From Streptomyces sp. TRM68367 (lineage in GTDB: Bacteria > Actinomycetota > Actinomycetes > Streptomycetales > Streptomycetaceae): a DNA stretch of 42,192 nt. Under the pieces are notes generated by a model, which was not told the origin of the DNA, did not search any database, and saw only the letters and a list, made by a program, of their open reading frames with translations. The translations under genes and the position numbers were made by a program. Positions 33,572 to 42,108 of this stretch are shown here, one piece after another; position 1 is the stretch's first letter; each line of letters begins with the position of its first letter. The DNA is taken from assembly GCF_014495685.1 (NCBI RefSeq), contig NZ_JACTVI010000074.1:1-42192 (forward strand). Reading direction: 5' to 3'.

Positions 33572-35401
33572 GTGCATCTCCCTCACCAGCGCGGCCCGTT
33601 GCACGACCTCCCGGACACCCCGGAGGCCTACGACGCCGTCCTCGCCGACGTCACCGAGCAGGCCCTGGCCCGGATGACGCCGGAGGGCAACCTCGAACAC
33701 CCGGACTGCGTCGACGACATCGGCGACACCTCCCTCGGCCTCACCTCCCTGCTCGCCCTCGCCTGGCAGCGGAACAAGGACCCGCGGCTGCCGGAGGCGG
33801 TGCGCGGCAGCCTCGCCTTCCACCTGAGCGAGCGGGTGTACACCGAGGACAATCCCGGCTACCCCAACCTGCGGGTACGCGACTCCGGGCTGCCGTACGC
33901 CCGTTACACCCTGGCGGCCGGCGCCCACCCCATCGGCGACTGGCCGAGCACCGTGTGGGCCCTGCTCCAGGCGGTCAACGTGCTGGACGCGGCCGACGGC
34001 CTCGTCGACGAAGGACAGCGCGCAGAACTGCTGGAGGTGGCGCACGGCTACTGGCGCTGGCTGACGGAGGCGACGTTCTACAACCCGCAGGAGGCCGGCA
34101 ACCAGGCCATCGGCTGCGTCGTCGGCGGCCTGATGCTGGCCCGGCACCTGCCGCCCGCCGAGGGCGAGTCGGTGCGGCGCGAGGCCCTGCGGCTCTACGA
34201 GGAGAAGATCCGCGCCCACCGGGTCGCCGACCGTGGTGCCCTGCTGCCGCCCGAGCACGGCGGCGCCTACGACAACAACTACGGCCCGATCTCCCTGTCC
34301 TTCCTCGCCCAGGCGCACCGGGTCAGCGGCGAGGAGATCTTCGCGGAGGACGGCGACGCGCTCGCCCGCTACATCGACGCGCGCCTGACGGGCGGCGGCT
34401 TCGACAACGGCGGTCCGCGCTACAGCGAGCAGCACTCCGCCTTCGAGTCGGTCCTGGGCCTGCGCTACTTCAGCCGCCGCATCGGCTCCGACCTCGGCCG
34501 CTACCGGGGCGACAGCCGGTGGGCCCGGCACGCGGTCAAGCCGGACGGCGGCATCGACGGCCACTTCGCGTTCATGCTGGTCTGGCAGATCCAGGACACG
34601 ACGTCCTGGCACCGCACACCGTCCACGGCGCCGGCCCGGCACCAACTGCGCGCGGGCAGCGTGTCGGTGGCCTTCGACGACCGGATGACCCCTTCCCTGG
34701 TGGAGGCCGCCGGCACCTACTACCTGCCCGCCGCCGTCAACCGCCAGCACGGCTTCGGCCCGGTCACCGACGGCTTCCTGATGTGTCGCCCCATGGGCGA
34801 GGTCCGCGTCCGCGACCTGAGGGCTGACGGACTGACCGCCAAGCTGGTCACCAAGCCGGTGGTCGGCCGCGACCACGTCCTGCGTCACCTGCAGTCCCTG
34901 TACGTCACCGACGGCACCCGCCTGTGGATGACGGTCGCAGTGCAACGCCTCCCCCGTACGCCGTACCTGCTGGCCGGGTTGCCGTACGCGGCCGACGACG
35001 GCGACCGGGTGCGCCGGACCGCGGAGGCCGAGGTGACGTCGGCCGGCTCGTTGCGGCTGACGCATCCGTCCTCGGACACCGTGGACCACTTCGACGCCCG
35101 CGCCGACACGACCCAGGAGCAGGCCGCCTTCGCCCTGGCCGCCGACCCGCGCGGCTACGGCAACCCCGACGAGGGCTGGCGCCACCTGGTCTCCTCCACG
35201 GCCCTGGAAGCCGAACCGGCCCCGGGCGCCCCGGAGAACCTGCACGTCTTCGCCGTCCGCTACGGCGAGGACGGTGGGTTCACGCCCTCCTTCGCACGCG
35301 AGGGGGACGACCTCACGGTCCGCACGGAGGCCTTCACCGCGGTCATCGGAGCGGCGGCGGGCGGCCCCTACGGGGAACCGGAGCTGGCGCTGCGGGCGTA
35401 G
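33572..35401 (+). CDS. Unassigned carbohydrate-active enzyme (helical toroid fold likely)
   Basis: The 609-residue protein has no signal peptide, so it works in the cytoplasm. Residues of about 30-330 are helical, with repeated pairs typical of (alpha/alpha)6 toroids (TSLGLTSLLALAWQRNKDPR, WPSTVWALLQAVNVLDAADG, NQAIGCVVGGLMLARHLPP). A motif near Tyr233-Asp-Asn-Asn-Tyr237 (EHGGAYDNNYGPISLSFL) sits where polysaccharide lyases of this fold keep active-site Asn, His or Tyr. Residues of about 340-609 appear to be beta-rich. I read it as a lyase or hydrolase of an oligosaccharide brought in by the adjacent importer. I cannot place it in a named CAZy family. GTG 33572 is the start; the 3' end overlaps the next, convergent gene by 59 bases. 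Confidence 0.7.
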   Translation: MHLPHQRGPLHDLPDTPEAYDAVLADVTEQALARMTPEGNLEHPDCVDDIGDTSLGLTSLLALAWQRNKDPRLPEAVRGSLAFHLSERVYTEDNPGYPNLRVRDSGLPYARYTLAAGAHPIGDWPSTVWALLQAVNVLDAADGLVDEGQRAELLEVAHGYWRWLTEATFYNPQEAGNQAIGCVVGGLMLARHLPPAEGESVRREALRLYEEKIRAHRVADRGALLPPEHGGAYDNNYGPISLSFLAQAHRVSGEEIFAEDGDALARYIDARLTGGGFDNGGPRYSEQHSAFESVLGLRYFSRRIGSDLGRYRGDSRWARHAVKPDGGIDGHFAFMLVWQIQDTTSWHRTPSTAPARHQLRAGSVSVAFDDRMTPSLVEAAGTYYLPAAVNRQHGFGPVTDGFLMCRPMGEVRVRDLRADGLTAKLVTKPVVGRDHVLRHLQSLYVTDGTRLWMTVAVQRLPRTPYLLAGLPYAADDGDRVRRTAEAEVTSAGSLRLTHPSSDTVDHFDARADTTQEQAAFALAADPRGYGNPDEGWRHLVSSTALEAEPAPGAPENLHVFAVRYGEDGGFTPSFAREGDDLTVRTEAFTAVIGAAAGGPYGEPELALRA

Positions 35402-36074
35402 GACTACGGGCCTCGTCCGGCGACGGCAGCGTCGCCGTCGGGACGATCAGGTCCGCGCGGTGCCGCGTCGTGGCGATCACGTCGGCGTTGCGCTGGTCGG
35501 AGCGCAGGACCCAGGTCACCGCCTCGTCGTGCGGCTTGCCGAACCGCTCGTGGCGGGCGACCAGGCGCCGGATCCGCTCCTCCTCGTCGAGTTCGCAGAA
35601 CCACACCTCGTCCAGCAGCGGCCGGACGCGGGCCCACGCGCCGGTGTCGAGCAGCAGGTAGTTGCCCTCCGTCACGATCAGCCGGGCCGTCGGCGGCACC
35701 GGAATCGCCCCGGCGATCGGCTGCTCCAGCACACGTTCGAAGCCGGGCGCGTAGACGACCTCCTTCCCGTCGTCCTTCTCGTCCTCGCGCAGTCGGCGCA
35801 GCAGCGCCGCGTACCCGGCCGCGTCGAAGGTGTCCGGCGCGCCCTTGCGGTCCCGGCGGCCGAGCCGCTCCAGTTCCGCGTCGGCCAGGTGGAAGCCGTC
35901 CATGGGGACGTGCGCGACCCACGGCTGCGCGTCGCCGTTCAGTTCTTGCACCAGGTGCTCGGCAAGCGTCGACTTGCCCGCGCCGGGGCTGCCGGAGATG
36001 CCGAGAAGCGCGCGCCGCCCGCCGTGTGCGAGGGCCCGGGCGCGGTCGAGGAGGTCGTCGAAAGTCAGCGGCAC
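35343..36074 (-). CDS. Nucleoside/nucleotide kinase family P-loop protein
   Basis: The 243-residue cytoplasmic protein resembles the uridine kinase/pantothenate kinase-like group. It has the P-loop GISGSPGAGKST at residues 25-36, VPMDGFHLADAELERLGRRD (the MDGFH motif), DTFDAAGYAALLRRL, PGFERVLEQPIAGAIPVPP and VTEGNYLLLD. The true substrate may be a sugar or a nucleoside; members near sugar operons are sometimes fructose kinases. The GTG start at 36074 has no clear ribosome site. The last 20 residues (SPTPAAPAPVPRRGRPPPLR) are encoded antisense to the end of the 609-residue enzyme and look non-conserved. Confidence 0.82.
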   Translation of the reverse strand: MPLTFDDLLDRARALAHGGRRALLGISGSPGAGKSTLAEHLVQELNGDAQPWVAHVPMDGFHLADAELERLGRRDRKGAPDTFDAAGYAALLRRLREDEKDDGKEVVYAPGFERVLEQPIAGAIPVPPTARLIVTEGNYLLLDTGAWARVRPLLDEVWFCELDEEERIRRLVARHERFGKPHDEAVTWVLRSDQRNADVIATTRHRADLIVPTATLPSPDEARSPTPAAPAPVPRRGRPPPLR

Positions 36075-36176
36075 ACAGGAGAGTGTGTCACCCTGCGCGC
36101 AGGCGGCGGCTTCCGGCCAGGCGGGGAGTCTCCCGGGCCGGAGCGCGCCAGGACCGGGGGGGGAGGGAACCGCACC

Positions 36177-36584
36177 ATGCCCGACACCACACCCGACGAC
36201 GAGGCGCAGATCCGCACCCTGATCACCCGATGGGCCGAAGCCGTCCACCGCGGCGACCTCGACGGCGTCCTCGCCCAGCACGCCGGGGACATCGTCATGT
36301 ACGACGTCCCCCCGCCCCACGAGGGCATCCATGGCCTCGCCGCCTACTGCGTGACCTGGCCGCCCTTCTTCGCCTGGCAGGCCCAGGGCGCCTGCTTCGA
36401 CATCACGTCCCTCCACGTCACCGCCGGCACCGACGTCGCCTACGCCCACGCGCTGCTGCGCTGCGGCACCCCGGAGGAACTGGCCGAACGCCCCACCCTC
36501 CGCCTGCGCCTGACCTTCGGCCTGCGCAAGGAAGGGGGCCGCTGGGTGGTCGCCCACGAGCACCACTCGTTCCCGCACGACTGA
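36177..36584 (+). CDS. SnoaL-like / SgcJ-EcaC family protein
   Basis: The 135-residue product has the cone-shaped NTF2/SnoaL fold: an N-terminal helix pair (EAQIRTLITRWAEAVHRGDL), VLAQHAGDIVMYDVPPPHEG and a C-terminal beta section ending in GGRWVVAHEHHSFPHD. Relatives include ketosteroid isomerase-like and SgcJ/EcaC oxidoreductase-type proteins, which bind small hydrophobic or sugar-derived ligands. Its function is unknown. GGAGGG lies 10 bases before the ATG. It is divergent from the P-loop kinase gene, with about 100 bases between the starts, and followed 55 bases on by the HAD enzyme. Confidence 0.85.
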   Translation: MPDTTPDDEAQIRTLITRWAEAVHRGDLDGVLAQHAGDIVMYDVPPPHEGIHGLAAYCVTWPPFFAWQAQGACFDITSLHVTAGTDVAYAHALLRCGTPEELAERPTLRLRLTFGLRKEGGRWVVAHEHHSFPHD

Positions 36585-36639
36585 CCGCGTCTGCGCGGCG
36601 CAGGGAGCCCGTCCCGCATATGGGGGAACCCGGCGACGT

Positions 36640-37389
36640 ATGACGCACCTCGGACTCCCCGCACACATCCGGGCCTGCCTGTTCGACCTCGACGGCGTCG
36701 TCACCCGGACGGCCGTCGTGCACGCCGCCGCCTGGAAGGAGACGTTCGACGCCTTCCTGCGCGAGCGTGAGGGCCAGCGGTTCCGGCCGTTCGACGCCGG
36801 CGCCGACTACGCCGCGTACGTCGACGGCCTCCCCCGCGCCGACGGCGTACGCACCTTCCTCGCCGCCCGCGGCATCCACCTGCCCGAGGGCGACCCCGAC
36901 GACCCGCCGGACGCCCCCACCGTGCACGGCGTCGGCAACCGCAAGAACGCCCTGCTGCGGGAGAAGATCCGCACCGGAGGCGTCGAGGCCTACGACGGCA
37001 CCCTGCGCTACATCGAGGCGGTCCGCGCCCGCGGCCTGCGCACCGCGATCGTCTCGGCCAGCGCCAACTGCCGCGACGTACTGCGCGCCGTCGGCGCCGG
37101 GCACCTGTTCGACGTGACCGTCGACGGCATCGTCGCCGCCGAGCGCCACCTCCCCGGCAAACCGCGCCCCGACACCTTCCTCGCCGCCGCCCACGAGCTC
37201 GGCGTCGCGCCGCGGGAGGCTGCCGTCTTCGAGGACGCACTCGCCGGCATGGACGCGGGCCGCGCGGGCCACTTCGGCTACGTCGTCGGCGTCGACCGCA
37301 CCGGACAGGCCGCCGCCCTGTACGCACACGGCGCGGACCGGGTCGTGGCCAGCCTGGCCGACCTGACCGGAGTGACCCACCGGACCTGA
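36640..37389 (+). CDS. HAD hydrolase, beta-phosphoglucomutase type
   Basis: The 249-residue enzyme has the nucleophile motif FDLDGVVT with Asp16 and Asp18, a helical cap with the YVDGLPRADGVRTFLAARGI segment typical of beta-phosphoglucomutases, GVGNRKNALLREKI, AIVSASANCRDVLRAVGAGH and KPRPDTFLAAAHELGV with EDALAGMDAG. It probably converts beta-glucose 1-phosphate to glucose 6-phosphate in the cytoplasm. Genes of this subtype are usually followed by a family 65 glycoside phosphorylase (trehalose, maltose or kojibiose), which supplies the substrate. None is present here. The ribosome site is weak. Confidence 0.85.
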   Translation: MTHLGLPAHIRACLFDLDGVVTRTAVVHAAAWKETFDAFLREREGQRFRPFDAGADYAAYVDGLPRADGVRTFLAARGIHLPEGDPDDPPDAPTVHGVGNRKNALLREKIRTGGVEAYDGTLRYIEAVRARGLRTAIVSASANCRDVLRAVGAGHLFDVTVDGIVAAERHLPGKPRPDTFLAAAHELGVAPREAAVFEDALAGMDAGRAGHFGYVVGVDRTGQAAALYAHGADRVVASLADLTGVTHRT

Positions 37390-37550
37390 CGGCCTGGTCC
37401 TGCCGCGCATTCGGCGGAATTCCGCACGGCGTGCTGACACTTCACGGGTTAGTTTGTCAATGTTTTTCCGTTTTGCCGTACTTTCATATTAAATGCGTCA
37501 AGCTGAAACGTCTCAGAAATCCAACGACTTGTAGGGGTAAGGGGTGGACG
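37390..37550 (+). promoter_or_regulatory. AT-rich promoter region of second glycosyltransferase
   Basis: The stretch around 37450-37500 is far less GC-rich than its surroundings. A plausible pair is TTTTCC, a 17-base spacer and TATTAA near 37488. This suggests a specially regulated or acquired promoter. Confidence 0.35.
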
Positions 37551-39047
37551 ATGGCCCACAGCGCGAGCGCCATCCTCACAGGTATGCGAGGGCGTGAGCA
37601 GACGCCCGGCGCCGACGCGTCCCGGCGTGCGCGCGGCACCGCGCCGCTCGCGGCACTCGCCGGAGTGTTCACGCTGGCCCAGCTCGTCCTCGTACGCCCC
37701 GGCCTGGGGCTCGGCTGGGACGAGACCGTGTACGTCAGCCAGGTCGGCACCCAGGGGCCCGCGGCCTTCTTCAGCGCCCCGCGCTCCCGCGGCGTCTCCC
37801 TGCTCGTCGCGCCCATCGCATCGTGGTCGACGTCCACGCCCCTGCTCCGGATCTACCTCGCCGTCCTGGCCGGCCTCGGCCTCTACGTGGCCCTGCGCGC
37901 CTGGCGCGGCCTGTTCCCGACCCGCGTCCTGGTCGTGGCGGGCGCCCTGTTCGCCTCCCTGTGGGTGACCCTGTTCTACGGCCCGCAGGCCATGCCCAAC
38001 TACTGGGTCGCGGTCGGCGCCCTGATCTGCGTCGGCTGCTTCCTGCGGGCCCGCACGGACCGCTCCGCGCGGGCCGCCCTGTGGGGTGTCGCGGCCGGCG
38101 GCTGCCTCATGGCGTGGATGCGGCCGACCGACGCGGTCTGGGTGACCGTGCCGCTCGTCGTCCTCGCGCTCGTACGCCGGTACTGGCGACCGCTGCTCGC
38201 GCTGGCGGCGGGCCTCGCGGCCGGGGCGGTGGAGTGGGTGATCGAGGCGTATCTAGGCTTCGGAGGGCTGGGGGAGCGGCTGCGCGAGGCCTCGCGCATC
38301 CAGGGGGGACTGGGCTGGTACTTCGCCGTCGACGACCAACTGCGCAGCCTGGGCGGACGGGCCCTGTGCCGCCCGTGCACCGGGTCGATGCCGAACCCGC
38401 TGCTCACCGTGTGGTGGTACGTCCTGCCGGTGCTGGCCGTCCTCGGCCTGGCCGTCGCGGTCCGGGCCCGCCGCGCCGCACCCACGGTGCTCGCGCTCGC
38501 CTGCGCCACGACCGCCGCCGTGCCCTACCTGTTCATGATCGGATACGCGGCGCCCCGCTTCCTGCTGCCCGCCTACGCCCTGCTGGCCCTGCCCGTCGCC
38601 GACGCGCTGTGGTCCCTGGCCAAAGCGCCGAACGGGAAGTGGAGGCCCGCGGTCGCGGCTCTCGTCGCGGTCGGGCTCGCCGGACATCTGGCGGTGCAGT
38701 ACGCCGTGCTCGCGCGCACCGTCGACCGCAACACCGAAGCCCGCCGGGACTGGACCCGCGCCGCCGAGACACTGCACCGCCTCGGCGTCAGCCCGCCCTG
38801 CCTGCTCACCGGCCACGAGGCCATCCCTGTCGGCTACTACACCGGCTGCTCCTCCGCGGCGACCGGCGGCCACAACGAGAACTCCACGGTGGCGGACATC
38901 GTGCGCACCGCACATCGCATCCCCGCCGCCGCCCTCGTCGCGCCGGGCGGCACCCCGCCCGCCTACGCCCGCACCTGGCCCGCCCACCGCGTCGGCGAAC
39001 TGACCGTCCACGTCGCCCCGACGGCGCGGGAGGACGGCGCCGCGTGA
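37551..39047 (+). CDS. GT39-like membrane glycosyltransferase (second copy)
   Basis: The 498-residue polytopic membrane protein has about ten hydrophobic segments and the GT-C first-loop acidic motif GLGWDETVYVSQVGTQ. Further text includes SRGVSLLVAPIASWSTSTPL, CLMAWMRPTDAVWVTVPLVV and IGYAAPRFLLPAYALLALPV. The C-terminal outer part contains the CLLTGHEAIPVGYYTGC and ATGGHNENSTVADIV segments. It shares the overall plan of the minus-strand enzyme at 23819-25498 but little direct sequence, so the two are distant paralogues. It likely uses polyprenyl-phosphate sugars. It has its own AT-rich promoter. Confidence 0.83.
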   Translation: MAHSASAILTGMRGREQTPGADASRRARGTAPLAALAGVFTLAQLVLVRPGLGLGWDETVYVSQVGTQGPAAFFSAPRSRGVSLLVAPIASWSTSTPLLRIYLAVLAGLGLYVALRAWRGLFPTRVLVVAGALFASLWVTLFYGPQAMPNYWVAVGALICVGCFLRARTDRSARAALWGVAAGGCLMAWMRPTDAVWVTVPLVVLALVRRYWRPLLALAAGLAAGAVEWVIEAYLGFGGLGERLREASRIQGGLGWYFAVDDQLRSLGGRALCRPCTGSMPNPLLTVWWYVLPVLAVLGLAVAVRARRAAPTVLALACATTAAVPYLFMIGYAAPRFLLPAYALLALPVADALWSLAKAPNGKWRPAVAALVAVGLAGHLAVQYAVLARTVDRNTEARRDWTRAAETLHRLGVSPPCLLTGHEAIPVGYYTGCSSAATGGHNENSTVADIVRTAHRIPAAALVAPGGTPPAYARTWPAHRVGELTVHVAPTAREDGAA

Positions 39048-39177
39048 CTCCGGAGCCGTCGCTCGCGGCCGTACTGATCCGCCGCAGGGCACCGTGATCC
39101 CCGAAGGGCGTTTCCCCTCCGGCCGGTTCAGGTAGGAGACGGACCGTCAGGTGTTCGACGGACGAGGGGGTAACCGG

Positions 39178-40032
39178 ATGACCGTGCACGACAGCGAGGG
39201 CCGGCTGGGGGAGGAGTTCTTCACGCCCGGCACGTCGTCCTTCACTGAGTTCCTCGCGGCGCACCGCCCCGAGTCGCTGAACACCAACTGGATCCTCCCC
39301 GACGGCATGCAGGCACCGCCCGCCCGGGTCCCGCACGGCACCACCGTCCTCGCCCTCACCTACCGCGACGGCGTGCTGATCGCCGGCGACCGCAGGGCCA
39401 CGGCGGGCAATCTGATCGCCCAGCGCGACCTGGAGAAGGTGCACCCCGCCGACGACCACACCGCCGTGGCCTTCGCCGGCTCCGTCGGCCTCGCACTGGA
39501 CCTGGTGAAGCTCTACCAGGTCGAACTGGCGCACTTCGAGAAGATCGAGGGCGTCCCCATGACCCTCGGCGCCAAGGCGACCCGGCTGGCCGGCATGACC
39601 CGGCAGAACCTCGGGCAGGCCATGCAGGGCCTGGCCGTCGTCCCGCTGATGGCCGCCTACGACGTGCACGCCCCCGACGGCGCACACGGCCGTATCGTCG
39701 GCTTCGACGTGGCCGGCGGGCGGTACGAGAAGACGGACTTCCACGCCGAGGGCTCCGGCTCCCCGTACGCCCGGGGAGCGCTCAAGAAGCTCTTCCGCCC
39801 CGGCCTGTCCCGCCGCGAGGCCACCCTCACCGCCCTGCACGCGCTGTACGACGCCGCCGACGACGACTCCGCGACCGGTGGCCCGGATCTCAGCCGCCGA
39901 ATCTTCCCCGTCGTGTCCGTCATCACCGAGGGCGGCTTCGAGCGGCTGCCGGAGGCGGAGACGGCCGAGCTGAGCCACGAGATGGTGGAGCAGCGTCACG
40001 GCCGCCCGGACGGGCCGAACGCCGACGTGTGA
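39178..40032 (+). CDS. Orphan 20S proteasome beta subunit
   Basis: The 284-residue protein is a proteasome beta subunit (PrcB family, MEROPS T1). A 54-residue propeptide including SSFTEFLAAHRPE ends at PHG, exposing Thr55 as the N-terminal nucleophile (TTVLALTYRDGV). Counted from it, Asp17 (GDRRA) and Lys33 (LEKVHP) are at the catalytic distances, and GSGSPYARGALKKLF carries the supporting serines, so it should be active. No alpha subunit, Pup or Mpa/ARC gene is nearby; the usual pup-prcB-prcA operon must be elsewhere. It may replace PrcB in the particle or assemble alone. GAGGGGG lies upstream of ATG 39178. Confidence 0.93.
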   Translation: MTVHDSEGRLGEEFFTPGTSSFTEFLAAHRPESLNTNWILPDGMQAPPARVPHGTTVLALTYRDGVLIAGDRRATAGNLIAQRDLEKVHPADDHTAVAFAGSVGLALDLVKLYQVELAHFEKIEGVPMTLGAKATRLAGMTRQNLGQAMQGLAVVPLMAAYDVHAPDGAHGRIVGFDVAGGRYEKTDFHAEGSGSPYARGALKKLFRPGLSRREATLTALHALYDAADDDSATGGPDLSRRIFPVVSVITEGGFERLPEAETAELSHEMVEQRHGRPDGPNADV

Positions 40033-40107
40033 TCACCACACCCACCAGGAGCTGCCGGAAGCTGCCGGAGTTTCCGCTTCCGTGGGCAAGACCTGTCAGG
40101 GCTTTTA

Positions 40108-40124
40108 CTGCACATGAGTTGCAG
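40108..40124. promoter_or_regulatory. Probable Nur (nickel-responsive Fur) box
   Basis: On the minus strand the site reads CTGCAA-CTCAT-GTGCAG, close to the Streptomyces Nur box tTGCaa-N5-ttGCAA. It lies 62 bases before the start of a nickel/cobalt permease gene, the kind of target Nur represses when nickel is plentiful. The match is by eye. Confidence 0.55.
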
Positions 40125-40186
40125 GTACTGGAGGATGGCACAAGGCTGTACACGCAGCCGCTCAGCCGAGAGAAAGTCCCTCCCCG

Positions 40187-41344
40187 ATGACGGCCGCCCC
40201 TGACTCCGCTCCGACCCTCCCCGCCCGGACCGCCGCACACCGCACGGTCTGGCACCGCGTCCGCACCTCCATGACGCGGCAGGAGTGGATCAGGGCGGGC
40301 GGGATGGCCGCCGTCGTCCTCGGACTGCACCTGATCGGCTGGTTCACGCTCGTCGCCGTCGTCGCCCCGCAGCACCACAGCATCGGCACGCAGACCTTCG
40401 GCGTCGGCATCGGCGTCACCGCGTACACGCTCGGCATGCGGCACGCCTTCGACGCCGACCACATCGCCGCGATCGACAACACGACCCGGAAACTGATGGG
40501 AGAGGGGCAGCGGCCCCTGTCGGTCGGCTTCTGGTTCTCGCTCGGCCACTCCAGCGTGGTCTTCGTCCTGGCCCTGCTGCTCGCCCTCGGCGTGAAGGCC
40601 GTGGCGGGACCGGTCCGCGACGACGGCTCCGCCCTGCACGACATCACCGGCCTGATCGGCACGACCGTCTCCGGGACCTTCCTGTACGTCATCGCGGCCG
40701 TCAACCTCGTGGTCCTGGCCGGCATCTGGAAGGTGCTGCGCCGGATGCGCTCCGGGCACTTCGACGAGGCCGCCCTGGAGGCGCAGCTGAACAGCCGGGG
40801 CCTGATGAACCGCCTCCTCGGCCGGGTGACCAGGTCGATCACCAGGCCCTGGCAGATGTACTCGCTGGGCCTGCTCTTCGGCCTCGGCTTCGACACCGCC
40901 ACCGAGATCGCGCTGCTCGTCCTCGCCGGGTCCGGCGCCGCCTCCGGCCTGCCCTGGTACGCGATCCTGTGCCTGCCCGTGCTGTTCGCCGCGGGCATGT
41001 CCCTGCTCGACACCATCGACGGCTCGTTCATGAACTTCGCCTACGGCTGGGCGTTCTCCCGCCCGGTCCGCAAGGTCTACTACAACCTCACCATCACCGG
41101 CCTGTCCGTCGCCGTCGCCCTGCTCATCGGCACCGCCGAACTCCTCGGCCTGCTCGCGCAGCGGCTCGGTCTGCACGGCCCGTTCTGGGACTGGATCGCG
41201 GGCCTCGACCTCAACACCCTCGGCTACGCGGTGGTCGGCCTCTTCGCCGCCACCTGGCTGATCGCCCTGCTGGTGTGGAAACTCGGCCGCATCGAGGAGA
41301 GGTGGTCAGCCGGCCTCACCGGACCGGTCGATGGAGATCATTGA
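40187..41344 (+). CDS. NiCoT family nickel/cobalt permease
   Basis: The 385-residue membrane protein has about eight transmembrane helices and the family signature RHAFDADHIAAIDNTTRKLM, i.e. the metal-selecting His86-x4-Asp91-His92 motif. A second signature, LFGLGFDTATEIALLVLAG, is also present. NiCoT permeases import Ni2+ or Co2+ driven by the membrane potential and serve urease, Ni-SOD or cobalamin enzymes. The N-terminal cytoplasmic segment is longer than in most members. Initiation at ATG 40187 is supported by the frame, with a weak ribosome site. A Nur-like site upstream suggests nickel repression. It is monocistronic, followed by the broken GNAT gene. Confidence 0.92.
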   Translation: MTAAPDSAPTLPARTAAHRTVWHRVRTSMTRQEWIRAGGMAAVVLGLHLIGWFTLVAVVAPQHHSIGTQTFGVGIGVTAYTLGMRHAFDADHIAAIDNTTRKLMGEGQRPLSVGFWFSLGHSSVVFVLALLLALGVKAVAGPVRDDGSALHDITGLIGTTVSGTFLYVIAAVNLVVLAGIWKVLRRMRSGHFDEAALEAQLNSRGLMNRLLGRVTRSITRPWQMYSLGLLFGLGFDTATEIALLVLAGSGAASGLPWYAILCLPVLFAAGMSLLDTIDGSFMNFAYGWAFSRPVRKVYYNLTITGLSVAVALLIGTAELLGLLAQRLGLHGPFWDWIAGLDLNTLGYAVVGLFAATWLIALLVWKLGRIEERWSAGLTGPVDGDH

Positions 41345-41441
41345 GCCCGCTGTTTGCCCCCTTCCCGAATCCCCGATCCCCCGACGTCGGCCGGCCGGAA
41401 ACCGGGTGCGCACTGTCGGCGCGGTGGGATGTGATGGGGCG

Positions 41442-42108
41442 ATGACGATGGGGTTGGGCAAGCCGGGAGCCGACGGGTTGAGCGAGGCTGTGGGCGTGCT
41501 GCGGGAGTGGCAGTACGACGCGGCGCCGATGCAACTGCATCCGGGGGACCTTGATGGAGGGGAAGGGGTACGTCGAGGCGCCCACGGGCGCGCTGGCCCA
41601 GGATCTGCTGTCCGAGGTCGGCTGGAACACCGACGAGCCATGGACGCCGCTGCGCCGCGCCCTCGCGGAGCCGGTGAAGGACCCAGGCGTGCGGATCGAG
41701 GTGATCGGGCCGGAGCAGGCGCACGTGTGGACCGCCGTGCTGCGGGCATCGTTCGACGGGTCGACGTTCACGGTCGATCGCCGGTGCGCGATGGCGGCCG
41801 GATTGCCGTACGCCGACGCCCGGTGTCTGGTCGCGTACGACGACGAGGGCAACGCGGTGGCGGCGGTGACGGTGTGGTCGGCCGGTCCGGGGAAGCCCGG
41901 GCTGCTCGAGCCGATGGGCGTGCACCGGGAACATCGCGGTTACGGCTACGGCAAGGCGATCACCGTCGCTGCGGCGGCGGCACTCCAGTCGCTGGGCTCG
42001 TCGAGCGCGCTCGTCTGCACCCCGACCTCCAATGCCGGCGCCCTCGCCACCTACAAGTCAGCCGGCTTCCAGCAACTCCCCGAGAGACGGGGCCGCCGCC
42101 GGGACTAG
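41442..42108 (+). pseudogene. GNAT acetyltransferase gene with internal deletion
   Basis: One frame from ATG 41442 reads GLSEAVGVLREWQYDAAPMQ and LHPGDL. Near 41552 the adjacent frame takes over with EGKGYVEAPTGALAQDLLSE and continues to the end with a normal GNAT core: ARCLVAYDDEGNAVAAVTVW, PMGVHREHRGYGYGKAITVA (acetyl-CoA-binding loop) and ALVCTPTSNAGALATYKSAG. Streptomyces relatives, as I remember them, carry about 60 further residues between LHPGDL and the CVEAPPG-like segment, starting GWxWRFG. That part is missing here and the frame is shifted, so the gene is probably inactive, though the C-terminal GNAT domain could be made from a TTG or ATG at 41551-41554. Confidence 0.7.

Noticed and set aside
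40033..40186. Cobalamin riboswitch upstream of the NiCoT gene
   Set aside because: No B12-box (GCCACTG-like) sequence or expected stems are seen, and the 150-base leader is too short. The Nur-like site explains the region better.
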